A stretch of DNA of 64,000 nucleotides. Source: Gracilariopsis chorda. Its lineage: Eukaryota > Rhodophyta > Florideophyceae > Gracilariales > Gracilariaceae. The stretch covers positions 117,574 through 181,573 of the forward strand of contig NBIV01000184.1 in the NCBI GenBank assembly GCA_003194525.1, written 5' to 3'. Every line of letters begins with the position of its first letter. The stretch's first letter is position 1. The notes beneath the pieces were generated by a model. It worked only from the letters and a program-made list of their open reading frames with translations, had not been told where the DNA came from and searched no databases. A program made the translations under genes and the position numbers. Positions 43,907 to 56,071 of this stretch are shown here, piece after piece.

Positions 43907-45125
43907 AGTTATGGGCCCAGCCCCGCTGACCGCTGCCGCTATCCCTTTCCGTATCGTTCGTCTGTCGCCGCTCTCCCTCACCGCCGTTCATCCGTTTCGC
44001 TGTTGTTGCCTCTTTCGTCGTTGCGTCGGGTGTCTTGATCCCATGGTTGGTCGGTGTTGGTCATTCTCCTTGGGTTTGCGTTCCTCCCTGAGGGCGTTGG
44101 GGTTGTAGTGGTTCGACATTTACTTCCTATCGTTGTTGAGTTGGGCCTCCGTTATTGCCCGTGTTGTCGATCGCTATCTACTTTGTGTGTGACACTCCCT
44201 CTATCTTGTCTTTTGGGATCCCCGAGTCGTTTGTCGGGTCGTATCCGTGAGGTCGAGTCGGTTTAGTTTCGAAGTCTGGGCTCCGTGATCGTGGGCTCAG
44301 CAGTTGTTTGTTTTTCGTGTTTCTTAATCATCATCTGGTGTCCAGTGTGACGAGCGGTTGATCCGGGTTAGTTTGGGTGATTCCAGGTATCCGGGGACGT
44401 GAGCCTGGTGGCTTGAACCAAAGCGGGTGTACTGTCGAGCGGCTTCCCACCGGTCCATTTGGACAGATAACGGTGACGGTCGTTAAGACCTGGTAAGTTC
44501 AGCGGGTGCATCTGTGGACGGGTTGCCGTGGCGTACTGCGCTGGTGCGGGTGATTGAATTATTTGTTTTGATCCTGACTGCGTGTCGGGATTCTTGGGCT
44601 GTTGCGAAGGTATTCCATAACGAGCTTTTGATCCGTGCATCTGACCCTTGGGCGTTTGTGCGGGGAGGCGACGTGGCGTAGGCTGACTTCCTTCTTAGGA
44701 TCAGGCCGCGTGTGACCTTAAGTGGTTGCGCGTTAGCAGCGTACTTTGGTTGCCATAGTAGCTTCAGTTTCGAGGTCGCGCAAGTTCTTGCAAGAGGCCA
44801 GATAGGGTTATAATTGGTGAAGGCATATCTTGGGTCATTAACCATCCTCTGGAAGCCTCGTAGAGAGCGACGCATCTTCTTCTTAGACGTAGGAGAGGGA
44901 AGACAGAAGAAGACGTCTTGTACCCGGAGCATCTCCGGGGGCCAGGGGTCCGACACCTTAGGGTAGCGGAGGTAGTTTCTCCCGTCAGTGCGCCCGAATT
45001 TGAAGTTTTGTTGTTGTTGTTGTCGTTGTTTTTGTTGTTATTGTTGTCGTTGTTGCCATTTTTGTACTACTTAAGTGCCGTAGGTCTTTCATCGCACCTG
45101 TGCTGTTTGTTGACATCTACCAAGC
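43907..45125 (+). other. Primer site and leader of the separate D copy
   Basis: Primer site reads AGTTATGGGCCCAG, one base off the others. The leader keeps hairpins I and II, the core motif and the TTG repeat. No gene seen. Confidence 0.68.
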
Positions 45126-47468
45126 ATGGACTCATTCGGTGGCATCAAGATTGAAAAGTTGGGCGAGGATAACGTCCATGTCTGGAAGCAAAAGGTTGAG
45201 TTGCTGCTTGCACTCAAGGACCTCGATGACCATCTTGAATCAACCAGGCCTACGGACGATGACGAGTTGTCAGCATGGAAGAAGAAAGACGCCAAGGCCA
45301 GGGCTGTTATTGGTCTCAGCATCAGTGGTGAGCATTTGGACCATGTGAGGGATACCGAGAATGCTGCGGAAATTTGGAAAGCCATTTGCGATGTGTTCCA
45401 GCGTAAAACGCTGCTCAACCGAATCAATGCAAGACTTGCCTTCTACACAGCCAAGATGCGAGATGATGAGAAAATGTTACACTTCATCAATCGTGTTCGT
45501 CATCTTGCATCGGATCTGAAGAGCATGGACGTAGTGGTTGAGGAAGAAGACATCGCTATGGCAATCCTATGTGGGCTACCAGACCGCTTCGAACACCTCA
45601 TTGTCGCTATTGACACCACGATTGGTGATCGTAAACTCGATTTAGAGTTTGTGAAGAGTCGTTTGCTGCAAGAGGAACAGCGAATGAACGGTCGTGCCAA
45701 GGAGGAGTCCGGAAGTGACACGGCTTTGGTCGGTGCGCAGTCACGAAAGAAGTCCTTGGTGTGCTACTACTGTGGTAAGAAGGGGCATATCCATAGAAAC
45801 TGTTTCAAGAGACAACGTGACGAAGCTAGCAAAGAGCAGAGTGCTGCCGCAAACCCAGCTGTGCAGACTGATCTCGGCAACGAGAAACGAGGATGTGACA
45901 GTGACTCTGACTTTGTTTGTCTCATTGCGACAGGTTCTGTGGAAGAAAGTATCAGTGACTGGATCATTGACTCTGGTGCCACCGCCCATATGACGTATGA
46001 CGAGTCCATGTTTGACAGTTATAGCAAAAGAGAGTCTGCCGGTGTGAGTATCGGCAATGACTCGAGGCTGGAGTCTCTTGGTCATGGCAGTGTCCACCTC
46101 GATCTCGCTGTTGAAGGGCGTAAGAGCAAGTGCCGGTTGGGTGAAGTAGTGCACGTACCGAATTTAAGGTATCATCTGCTGTCAGTATCTGCGATGTGTG
46201 ACCTGGGTGCGCGAGTGGTGTTTGACAAAACCAAAGTATATGTATACAAAGGCAACACCATGATCGCCCAGGGCCGTCGCATCAAAGGAATGTACTACCT
46301 ATGTACCGCGATTGAAGTACCAGAAGACATGGACAACGCACTTGTGACTGACCTGTCACTCTGGCATGCTCGAATGGCTCATGTGAATGTGGATGATATC
46401 AAACATATGGCTCGTAACGGTGTTGTGTCAGGGCTGAATGTGGACTTGAATCAATCGATGGATGTGTGTGACTCTTGTGTAGTGGGAAAATCTACACGTG
46501 CTCCAACTCCCAAGCAAGGGGGGGAACGGGCTTTGCACCCATTGGACCTAGTGCATTCGGACATTTGTGGTCCAATCCAAGTTGGTTCCTTGGGAGGTTC
46601 ACGCTACTTCGTCATATTCATCGATGATCACTCCCGTTTTTGCTTCTTGTACATGCTCAATACCAAGGATGAGGTGTTCCACGTGTTCGTGAAGTGGCTC
46701 AAGATGGTTCCAAATCAGAGTGACCGACATGTGAAAACCATCAACGCACGTGAGTCTGTGCTACATGCGTTACGCACAGACAATGCTGGTGAATATGTGT
46801 CAAAGAAGTTTTCACAAGAGCTTGAACGTCACGGTATTGAACATCAGCAAACGGTGCCTTACAATCCACATCAGAATGGTCTGGCCGAGCAGTGCAAACC
46901 AATGGACACTCCCATGGACTCCGGTGCTGACCTCAATAAGGTAGAAGAGGCTCTGACGAACATCCCGTATCGTCAGGTGATCGATTGTCTGATGTATCTC
47001 TCTGTTGGCACTCGACCGGACATCTCGTTTGCAGTGTCCAAGCTAGCCAAGTATGTCGAGAAACCTAGAGACACTCATTGGAAAGCGGTCAAGCGTGTTC
47101 TGCGTTACCTCAATGGCACTCGCTCCCTCGGACTTACTTATGGCACCACGACTGATACTCAGCTGTATGGATACGTAGACTCTTTCTGGGCAGGTGATAC
47201 ATCCAACCGCAAGTCCACCAGTGGGTATGTGTTCATGATGTGCGGTGCTCCTGTGTCTTGGAGCTCGCGCCAACAGGAAGTAGTTGCATTGTCTAGCGCT
47301 GAGGCTGAGTATGTGAGTCTGTGCAGTGGGACGAAGGAAGCGATCTGGCTGAGACGACTGTGGAGTGGCATTGGCAACGCAAGTGGACTACACGTGGATG
47401 AGTGAGTGACGCTAATGGTTGAGCCCACAACTGTGTACGTGGACGACCAAGGTTGCACCGACCTTGTC
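45126..47468 (+). pseudogene. Family D polyprotein, separate copy, premature TGA
   Basis: Open for 759 residues to a TGA at 47403-47405 (HVDE then stop, where array units read on). Same domain order, same loss of the RT palm after the integrase Glu and same 3' cut after GCTDL, so both deletions predate the split from the array. It keeps PYNPHQNG and CGPIQ, where the array has PYNTHQNG and CRPIQ; the family E forms agree with this copy, so it is closer to the ancestor. Knuckle (CYYCGKKGHIHRNC), DSGA, HHCC and D-D-35-E are intact. Confidence 0.88.
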
Positions 47469-48279
47469 ATGATGTAAACGATAGTTGGGCTTCGGCGGAA
47501 ATGAAAAAGGAAAGAAAGAAAGAAAATAAAGAGTGAAGGTTGCCAGGCTTGGGGCCGAGTTTACTTGGTACTGCGACTTCAGAGTCTTATATAGCACATC
47601 TACTTCGCACTTCCACTACAAGAAAACCCTACAGCACTAAGTGGGGACACCCAATACTACCAATCATAATCAAACATAACACAACAAGGGTTGCACAAAC
47701 TGATTACAGCTTAGCACAACCAGGCATAACAACAGTACAACACATTGCAACCACGCACACCAAGTGAACCAAGCAGCCAACAACGCACAATAAGTGAACC
47801 GGACATGCCAACAATGTGCCAGCATGCTGCAGCACTGTATACACACTTCCTCGCATCATCATGACAATGACAAAGCACAAATACACATGCCACCGCATCC
47901 ATGTACATACCCTAGGTGTGTTGTGTGCATGGCACGTGCTTAATTGCACAAGCGCACACATGACACACTTCCATATACCTGTAAACCACATTTAGCCACA
48001 CATATTCTTCAGTACCATGCCCATTCACCTTATGCCAAGTGGCCAGTTCCGTGCCCAGGACCCATAGAATGCATAACACTTGTAACCAATACGTTGCATA
48101 TGAGTATTTGCAGTAGCCAATCATATGCCCGTTTCACGTTGGGTTTGAGAACACACGCATGTGCGCTTTTGTAGAGCAGGTCCCCAGAACAGCCCTCCAC
48201 TATATCAAACTTTGGTTCCAAGTGTTGCTTTACGATGTCCCAGGACTACCAGGCACTCGACTATGTGCTAACATCAACA
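47469..48279 (-). repeat. Family B LTR B5 next to the D copy
   Basis: Minus orientation, right edge ATCAACA at 48279. Its left edge has the same altered junction with D (AAACGATAGTTGGGC) as in the array, but its internal variants differ from the array to the right of the switch point. Confidence 0.88.
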
Positions 48280-48384
48280 CTCCTCCTCGAGTTCCTCGGT
48301 CAGACCAACTCTATCCATGACCAATTGCGTCATAGCAGGACTAAGTGGCTTAGTGAGTATGTCAGAATCATTGTCCTCACTTGC
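48274..48384 (-). pseudogene. C-terminus of a complete-type B polyprotein
   Basis: Minus strand: SEDNDSDILTKPL, then about 20 residues to ELEEEC, with the last Cys and stop in LTR B5. DILTKPL is the standard end of copia pol after RNase H. The B copies with the deletion lack it, so this fragment comes from a B relative that still had RT and RNase H. It is cut at 48384 by the C insertion. Confidence 0.85.
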
Positions 48385-48514
48385 TGTTGCAACGAACGCG
48401 GATTATGAAAACAAAAGGGAAGAAACAACGTGAGGAAGAAGAAACAAGAAAATAAAACAAGGAAGGTTGTCAGCCTTAGTCGACCAGTTTACTCGACAGC
48501 AGGCAAAGCCAATC

Positions 48515-48520
48515 TATATA
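48515..48520 (-). promoter_or_regulatory. TATA-like box of C LTR
   Basis: TATATA; the other two C LTRs read TACATATA at this place. Confidence 0.45.
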
Positions 48521-48919
48521 CCCTACCGCACACACTTCACCGTCGTCGCAGCAAGCGACGGCGGTGGTTGCACCATTACACTACACGTTATTCGTGTGTG
48601 CAGGTGTACACGAAACGCGCACACAATCTAGAGGGTCACAATTTCAAATAACTAAATCAATCAATGCGGCAAATCCATTGCCAGTCCCTTGATCTGGAAC
48701 CAGCTCTAAAAAATCAACAATTACCATCCTTGCACTCCAACCCCTCCGCGCAGCCCGCAAACGCACATTGTCCCAAATCAGCCAATACAGCTCCCATTCG
48801 CATCTTCGGCATTGCAGCACAACCGTCTACTGCGCGCACACTTGGACCAACCACATTGCTCCACTTGTGCATATACGCAATCCAGTACCATACACTCCAT
48901 AACACTTGTACGGTATACA

Positions 48920-49000
48920 ATGCATATAGCATTTTGCAGTAGCCAATCACATTGCCGTTTCAAGTTGGGTTTGAGCAGAGGCGCATATGCGCTTTTGGAG
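48920..49000 (-). promoter_or_regulatory. Shared copia LTR block in C
   Basis: Minus strand GCGCATATGCGC, then AACCCAAC, then TGATTGGCTACTGCAAAA, in the same order as in B, D and E LTRs. Confidence 0.62.
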
Positions 49001-49109
49001 CGACGGGCTCCAAAAGTGCCCATCGTCCCCTGAAGGTTTGGTTTTGGACCAAGCTGACACCTTCTGTGGGGGTTGGCCAGGCACTCGACCACTTGTAGAG
49101 TTCAACACT

Positions 49110-50708
49110 TCAACACTCCTCCTCGAGTTCCTGTCCAAGACCAAGCCGTTTGAGAATTGCATTAACACTCATACGTCCCAATGGCTTGGTGAGTAAATCG
49201 GCATCATTCAGCTCACTTGGGACGTATTGAACACTAATCACATTGTGTCTTATGAGATCTCGGATAAAGTGAACCTTTGCATCAATGTGCTTAGCACGAC
49301 TAGAAGGACACCTTTCACCACCAGCCCACTCCAATGCGCACTGGTTGTCAGAGTGTAGAGGAACCAAAGGTTTCATGTCGAAGCCGCATTCCCGTAGCAC
49401 ACGAGCAACCCATACCACTTCCTGTGCAGCCAAAGTCAGAGCATAGTACTCCGCCTCGCCAGTGGATAGCGCAACTGACGCTTGTTTTCTACCACCATAC
49501 CAGCAGGTTGCTGACCCAAGTTTAACGATATACCCGGACATCGACTTCCGACTCGTAGTATCTCCAGCGTAGTCAGAGTCCACAAAACCATGCAGATCTA
49601 GCGATCCAGCCCTGTAGCATAGCCCATGCTGTCGCGTTCCACACAGGTACCTGAGCACACGCTTCACTGCTTTGTGACACCAAGCGGTAGGAGCACTCTG
49701 AAAACGAGCCAGGATGAGAACTGGTGCAAGTATATCCAACCTAGTACGTAGTGCCAAGTACAGCAGAGACCCGATCATCTGCTGGTACAACTGCACATCC
49801 ATTGGTGATTTGTCCTCCTCCATTGCTAGAGATGTGAAGAAGCACTCCACCATAGGGCTAGGTACTGGCTTAGCGTTCTGGAGACCAAATCGTCGAAGTA
49901 TACTTTCAATAAACAGCGACTGTCCCAGCTTGACACCAAGGAGTTGTCCGGCTGTACCTATCTTCCATGACAGCTCCACGCCAAGGTACAGAGTGATTCG
50001 GTTCTCAATGCGGAGGTCATAGAGTGTTTTGAGCTCCTCCAACACCGTAGTCCGTTGCTCCAGCGTTGGCGTGAACACCAGAATGTCGTCCACATATACA
50101 AGTATGTAGGCATACATGCCATCTCCAACCTTTCGCTTGAATACGCACGGTGCGCTGGGTAGTTCCTCAAAACCCAACCTCTTCATGTCTGCTTTGAACT
50201 TGGTGTGTTATGCTAGATGAGCCTGTTTCAAACCGTACATAGCCTTGAGTAACTTATAGCACTTTGTGGTCAGACCAGGAACACCACGCGGCGACATCAC
50301 CCACACGTCTTCTTTAAGCTCACCGTTGAGAAATGCAGTCTTAACATCTACTTGAGCCACATACATCTGAAGACAAAGTGCGACGTACAGGAACATGCGG
50401 ACCAGGCTAAATGGCACTACTGGCGCATATGTCTCCATGTAGTTCTGCCCGTATGTCTGGTGATTGCCACCAGCCACAACCCTAGCCTTGAATCTCTCAA
50501 CTGATCCTTTGGCATCGCGCTTTACGTTTAGAATGACATGAGTAGGAAGAGGCTGAGAGGCAGGTGATTCATCCTCCTCCCAAGTGTTCTTCTCCTCCAG
50601 AGATGTCAGTTCTTCATCAATGGCACTCTTCCAAAGGCTCTGCTCAAGTGGTGTGGCAGACAGTGCTTCGCCCAGAGTAGGTTCATCACTGGTAGTAATA
50701 TCCATTTT
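49110..50708 (-). pseudogene. Family C RT and RNase H, copy 1
   Basis: RT with VDVKTAFLNGELKEDVWV and KAMYGLKQAHLA, then a TAA at 50208-50210; the third C copy has a Trp codon there. The same frame continues with ILVYVDDILVF (YVDD at 50085-50096), LYQQMIGSLLYLALRTR, RNase H GFVDSDYAGDTTSRKS, STGEAEYYAL, HSDNQCAL and the end DADLLTKPLGRM to ELEEEC. The last Cys codon and TGA overlap the LTR, and GAGGAGGAG codes EEE and is the polypurine tract. The segment is out of frame with gag-integrase because of a T4 run at 50705-50708, which has three T in copy 2. Confidence 0.9.
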
Positions 50709-53460
50709 GTGACGTTGCACTACCGGCCATGTACCACCACTTAGCTGGTGCACGTCGTGTACGGCGAGGATAGCGTGGTTCTGGTTCAGATTCCGGTAAG
50801 ACATCAGTGTCCGAAGTATGTTGACTAGCACTTGGGGCATGCTCACCACAATTGTTTGGGTCCGAATCGTCACCAGAAGTATGCTCGCTATCATCTGGAT
50901 GATCGGTACCGCTTTCAATGCTCTGTGCCGTTGGTATAGGAGTGGATTCAATATGTTCCGTATCACTCTCAATGTCGAATGGGGTGTCCACAGAAACCAT
51001 ACTACCACTCTCAGTATCGATTTCAGAGTGATCTGTGCATTCATAAGTATCATCTGATGCACCTTCATCACTCATAACATGTTCCAGAAATGGTGCCCCA
51101 GGGAACTTGGACTCGTCAAATGTCACATGCCGAGACTTTACAATGCGTGGAATCTCATCACTATCATTGACTAAAACATCATACACACCATGCTCAAGAG
51201 TCTGCAAGTACACTCCCTCAAGTGCACGAGACTCGAACTTGGTATCTGGTTTCATCTTAAGCACGAACGCAGCACACCCAAACACTTTGACATGCTTCAG
51301 GGATGGTTTTGAACCAGTCATCAAAAGGTAAGGGCTGCTTCCAGTTGCTGAGTGATAAACCCTATTGCGAACATGTATGACGTGCTTTAATGCGTATGGC
51401 CACAAGCACTCTGGGAGACTTGCCTGTATGAGCAAAGCTCGAGCAGCTTCCTCCATAGTGCGATTGATGCGCTCGGCTATTGCATTGTGTTCCGGAGTAT
51501 ACGGAGGAGAGAAAGAAGTGTCTTGAAGAATGTTGGCAGGGTTCAGCTGCAACGCAATATACTCCTGGGCATTATCCGAGTGCACTTTCGCAATGGCCAC
51601 TCCTCCAAGCTGCTGGAACTTGTGCTCAACTGCATCGAATACAACAGCAATTTCACTTTTATGGGTCATGAAGCCTAAGAGTGCATACCTTGAATGCTCG
51701 TCAAGGAAGGTAGAGGCATATTGAAACCTTTGTGGGAATGAAGGTACAAGGGGTCCTAGTATATCGGAGTGTACCACCTCACCTACGGCAGATGCTCGGT
51801 CGTATTTGCCAGGGAACGGAAGTTTATGTGCCTTACCAAGCATACACGGGCGGCATATCTCCTCCATTCCCGACATCTTCGGCACCCCTTCAGCATGTTT
51901 GTAAACTGACTGGAGGTCGCGCGCATTGATGTGGGCAAGTCGCCGATGCCATAGGTTAGCAATACTGGACTCCGATGTCTTCATGCAATGATCTCCACTA
52001 GTTGGTGACGAGGATGGGGTTGGGTTGGTACCTTGCAATATCGGATCGGGTAAGGTGTACAACCCCGAGCGTCGATCGCGATGGCCACTGCCGACTACAA
52101 ACCCATTGTCCAAGGTGAGACGAACTTCACTTGAGCGAAAGAAAGATTCAATGCCCTTGTCCGCCAAGCATCCTATGGACACCAAGTTGTATTCCAGTTC
52201 TGGAACGAACAGGACATCAGTCAATCGTAGGTTTGCGTACTCAAATGGCAATACTATGTCACCCCGCTGCGTTGCACATACTTCAGTATTGTCTGCAAGC
52301 ATGATGGTTCGAGTTTCTACGTTGTGCAAAGACTCGGGAATAAACGCAGACACCGAATGGAAAAAGTGTGATGTAGCACCACTATCGGCATAGGTGTCCA
52401 TATCACAACTGTCGGGAGGTACGATGGAAGACTTTTCCAGTGCCATACCACATACCTCAATCTTTGATGAACTACCAGCCGGTTTATTGCAAGACTTGGA
52501 CGCCCCAGATTTGCTCTTCGATTTGATGTTAAGCTTGTCCAGGATGCTTTTGGGTAAGTGATTATCTGGGTTATCGGGATTCACATGGCATCTGTCCTTT
52601 GTGTGACCATCACGATCACAGAATTCACAGTGATAAGTCCTGTTACTGGACACCACGTATGCTCTACCAGTTGTACTTGGCCGATCATCAGAGTCACTTC
52701 CATCCCTGATGTGAGTGTGACTGGAGTATTGGGACACACGTGAACCACCAGAACCTTTGCTTCTGTTCTTCTTTCGTCTTCGCGTACGTCCAGAACTAGA
52801 AGAACTGACCAGACGAGCATTGTACTCATCGATCAAAGTGGTTGCCACATAGTCCCAAGTCAGTTCCGATATGTCCTTGGTACGGAGTGCAGCAGCCGTG
52901 GACTCCAACGAACTGTTCGGATCAATGGAAGCAAGTAGCATAGGTGCCTTGTGAGACTCCGGTATAGCAGCATCCTTGCCCATACGGTCTAACTGAGCGA
53001 ACAATGCCGTGTATTGATCCACATAGCTGGACATGTTCTCACCGCTGTACGACATTCGGAACAATCGTGTCTGCACTGCAATTCTAGATACAGTCCTATT
53101 GGAGGCATAACGTCCATCCAAGAGTTGCAACATACGTGCAGGATCATCATCCACGTCCATGACTACGCGTAATGGAGCATCACCAAGAGCACAGATGATG
53201 ATACCACAAGCCTTCTCTCGTTTCGCAATGATACGGGGAGTTGCTATTTCAGTGCCACTACCTGCGGTAGTTGTCTCTTGAGTTGAAATATCTGTGGTAG
53301 ATTGAACCCCAGAAGAATTCGCGACATTCCAGACACCATTAATACGGCATGCAGCACGGAGACGGTGACGCCACAGCATATAATCATCACCACGCTTACC
53401 ATGGAAACGAGGAATTTTCATTCCAGATGTGGATTCCGTTTCAACTTCGGAGTCAGACAT
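50686..53460 (-). CDS. Family C gag-protease-integrase, copy 1, open
   Basis: Start chosen at MSDSEVETEST (53460), shared with family B; an upstream Met at 53502 lies in the leader. Gag includes the UBN2-like part around TRLFRMSYSGEN and ISELTWDYVATTLIDEYNAR, then a zinc knuckle CEFCDRDGHTKDRC. Protease: DTYADSGATSHFF. Integrase: HHCC finger (LWHRRLAHIN to CRPCMLG), first Asp VVHSDILG, second Asp KVHSDNAQEY, Glu NAIAERINRT. It then runs through an acidic linker to a stop caused by the T4 run at 50705-50708. This is the longest open copia frame in the window and carries every gag-to-integrase element that B has lost. Confidence 0.92.
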   Translation of the reverse strand: MSDSEVETESTSGMKIPRFHGKRGDDYMLWRHRLRAACRINGVWNVANSSGVQSTTDISTQETTTAGSGTEIATPRIIAKREKACGIIICALGDAPLRVVMDVDDDPARMLQLLDGRYASNRTVSRIAVQTRLFRMSYSGENMSSYVDQYTALFAQLDRMGKDAAIPESHKAPMLLASIDPNSSLESTAAALRTKDISELTWDYVATTLIDEYNARLVSSSSSGRTRRRKKNRSKGSGGSRVSQYSSHTHIRDGSDSDDRPSTTGRAYVVSSNRTYHCEFCDRDGHTKDRCHVNPDNPDNHLPKSILDKLNIKSKSKSGASKSCNKPAGSSSKIEVCGMALEKSSIVPPDSCDMDTYADSGATSHFFHSVSAFIPESLHNVETRTIMLADNTEVCATQRGDIVLPFEYANLRLTDVLFVPELEYNLVSIGCLADKGIESFFRSSEVRLTLDNGFVVGSGHRDRRSGLYTLPDPILQGTNPTPSSSPTSGDHCMKTSESSIANLWHRRLAHINARDLQSVYKHAEGVPKMSGMEEICRPCMLGKAHKLPFPGKYDRASAVGEVVHSDILGPLVPSFPQRFQYASTFLDEHSRYALLGFMTHKSEIAVVFDAVEHKFQQLGGVAIAKVHSDNAQEYIALQLNPANILQDTSFSPPYTPEHNAIAERINRTMEEAARALLIQASLPECLWPYALKHVIHVRNRVYHSATGSSPYLLMTGSKPSLKHVKVFGCAAFVLKMKPDTKFESRALEGVYLQTLEHGVYDVLVNDSDEIPRIVKSRHVTFDESKFPGAPFLEHVMSDEGASDDTYECTDHSEIDTESGSMVSVDTPFDIESDTEHIESTPIPTAQSIESGTDHPDDSEHTSGDDSDPNNCGEHAPSASQHTSDTDVLPESEPEPRYPRRTRRAPAKWWYMAGSATSQNGYYYQ

Positions 53461-54233
53461 GGTTCCTACGGGACTAGAACCAAAGAAAAGCAACAAAAGC
53501 AACTATGTAGATGCCAAATGTAGTGATATCCACGCAATGTATTGAAGCCGAAAGAGGGATTTCAAGGCTTCTGTTACACAAAGAACCAGAAAAACTGGAG
53601 CGGAGAAGAATCTCAAACACTCAACAGCGAAAACTTCAGCGTAGACCGTGTAACCAAGTCTACTACGCTTGTCGAGACGCGTCTCGTACGCGATCACAGG
53701 CAGAGTTCGGGTACTCAACGCCCGGAGTATACTCACAGGACGTACTGATACGAGCCTGGACAGAAATAAAACTTCTTAAGACGGGCGCAGTGGCAGGAGA
53801 TACTATCCCCGCTACCCTAGAGGTCCGAATCCTCTGGTCCCTGGTAACTCTCTCCAGGTGAGATGCGGTTTCTGCAACCAATCCTGCTCTGCGCACTTCA
53901 GAGCGAGGGGCTTTACAATCCGTACGAGACGTCCAAGGGAGGCTAGTAGCTGACGCGATAAGCTTTCACCAGTTAACCCCTTCTAGTCGCTTGCCGGAAA
54001 ATAGCGCGGTCTTCCTTGTGCGCTGAAGCAAAGAAGCAGGGATCGGAACAGGCGCAGGTCGGCTTACCAGAGAAGGTGTCTCTGAACACTTTGCCTACTT
54101 TCCCCACTGCCACTCGACTTCCACAAGATTCGCTCGCTCGCAACGCAACGCGTACCTGCGCTAAAGAAAAACCAGTCTTCGTAGAATCCAAAGAGATAAT
54201 AGTAGAGCGCGACGTCTGCAAAAAGTCGACGCT
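53461..54233 (-). other. Leader of C copy 1 with conserved hairpins
   Basis: About 770 bp without a gene. Hairpin I GCTCTG/CAGAGC (53886-53891/53899-53904, 7-base loop), hairpin II CCTGG/CCAGG (53840-53844/53854-53858), core motif 53782-53820. Confidence 0.68.
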
Positions 54234-54247
54234 CTGGGCCCATAACC
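54234..54247 (-). other. Primer binding site of C copy 1
   Basis: Minus strand GGTTATGGGCCCAG directly after the LTR; half-tRNA initiator Met type. Confidence 0.88.
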
Positions 54248-54979
54248 TGTTGCAACGCACGGGGTTATGAAAACAAAAGGGAAGAAACAACGGGAGGAAG
54301 AAGAAACAAGAAAATAAAACAAGGAAGGTTGTCAGCCTTAGTCGACCAGTTTACTTGACAGTAGGCAAAGCCAATCTACATATACCCTACCGCACACACT
54401 TCACCGTCGTCGCAGCAAGCGACGGCGGTGGTTGCACCATTACACTACACGTTATTCGTGTGTGCAGGTGTACACGAAAAGCGCACACAATCTAGAGGGT
54501 CACAATTTCAAATAACTAAATCAATCAATGCGGCAAATCCATTGCCAGTCCCTTGATCTGGAACCAGCTCTAAAAAATCAACAATTACCATCCTGGCACT
54601 CCAACCCCTCCGCGCAGCCCGCAAACGCACATTGTCCCAAATCACCCAATACAGCTCCCATTCGCATCTTCGGCATTGCAGCACAACCGTCTACTGCGCG
54701 CACACTTGGACCAACCACATTGCTCCACTTGTGCATACACGCAATCCAGTACCATACACTCCATAACACTTGTACGGTATACAATGCATATAGCATTTTG
54801 CAGTAGCCAATCACATTGCCGTTTCACGTTGGGTTTGAGCAGAGGCGCATATGCGCTTTTGGAGCGAGGGGCTCCAAAAGTGCCCATCGTCCCCTGAAGG
54901 TTTGGTTTTGGACCAAGCTGACACCTTCTGTGGGGGTTGGCCAGGCACTCGACCACTTGTAGAGTTCAACACTTCAACA
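54248..54979 (-). repeat. Family C LTR 2, shared by copies 1 and 2
   Basis: 732 bp, edges as in LTR 1. It is 5' LTR of copy 1 (primer site at 54234-54247) and 3' LTR of copy 2 (ELEEEC end at 54974). Confidence 0.93.
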
Positions 54980-56071
54980 CTCCTCCTCGAGTTCCTGTCC
55001 AAGACCAAGCCGTTTGAGAATTGCATTAACACTCATACGTCCCAATGGCTTGGTGAGTAAATCGGCATCATTCAGCTCACTTGGGACGTATTGAACACTA
55101 ATCACATTGTGTCTTATGAGATCTCGGATAAAGTGAACCTTTGCATCAATGTGCTTAGCACGACTAGAAGGACACCTTTCACCACCAGCCCACTCCAATG
55201 CGCACTGGTTGTCAGAGTGTAGAGGAACCAAAGGTTTCATGTCGAAGCCGCATTCCCGTAGCACACGAGCAACCCATACCACTTCCTGTGCAGCCAAAGT
55301 CAGAGCATAGTACTCCGCCTCGCCAGTGGATAGCGCAACTGACGCTTGTTTTCTACCACCATACCAGCAGGTTGCTGACCCAAGTTTAACGATATACCCG
55401 GACATCGACTTCCGACTCGTAGTATCTCCAGCGTAGTCAGAGTCCACAAAACCATGCAGATCTAGCGATCCAGCCCTGTAGCATAGCCCATGCTGTCGCG
55501 TTCCACACAGGTACCTGAGCACACGCTTCACTGCTTTGTGACACCAAGCGGTAGGAGCACTCTGAAAACGAGCCAGGATGAGAACTGGTGCAAGTATATC
55601 CAACCTAGTACGTAGTGCCAAGTACAGCAGAGACCCGATCATCTGCTGGTACAACTGCACATCCATTGGTGATTTGTCCTCCTCCATTGCTAGAGATGTG
55701 AAGAAGCACTCCACCATAGGGCTAGGTACTGGCTTAGCGTTCTGGAGACCAAATCGTCGAAGTATACTTTCAATAAACAGCGACTGTCCCAGCTTGACAC
55801 CAAGGAGTTGTCCGGCTGTACCTATCTTCCATGACAGCTCCACGCCAAGGTACAGAGTGATTCGGTTCTCAATGCGGAGGTCATAGAGTGTTTTGAGCTC
55901 CTCCAACACCGTAGTCCGTTGCTCCAGCGTTGGCGTGAACACCAGAATGTCGTCCACATATACGAGTATGTAGGCATACATGCCATCTCCAACCTTTCGC
56001 TTGAATACGCACGGTGCGCTGGGTAGTTCCTCAAAACCCAACCTCTTCATGTCTGCTTTGAACTTGGTGTG
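54974..56071 (-). pseudogene. Family C RT palm and RNase H, copy 2
   Basis: Same as in copy 1, from after the shared TAA (56072-56074) to the ELEEEC end. YVDD, RNase H acidic residues and the DLLTKPL end are intact. Confidence 0.9.

Larger units (their letters stand above)
48385..49115 (-). repeat. Family C LTR 1 (3' LTR of copy 1)
   Basis: 731 bp. Plus-strand edges TGTTGCAACG and CACTTCAACA. TATATA at 48515-48520. Shared copia LTR block at 48920-49000. Confidence 0.92.
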
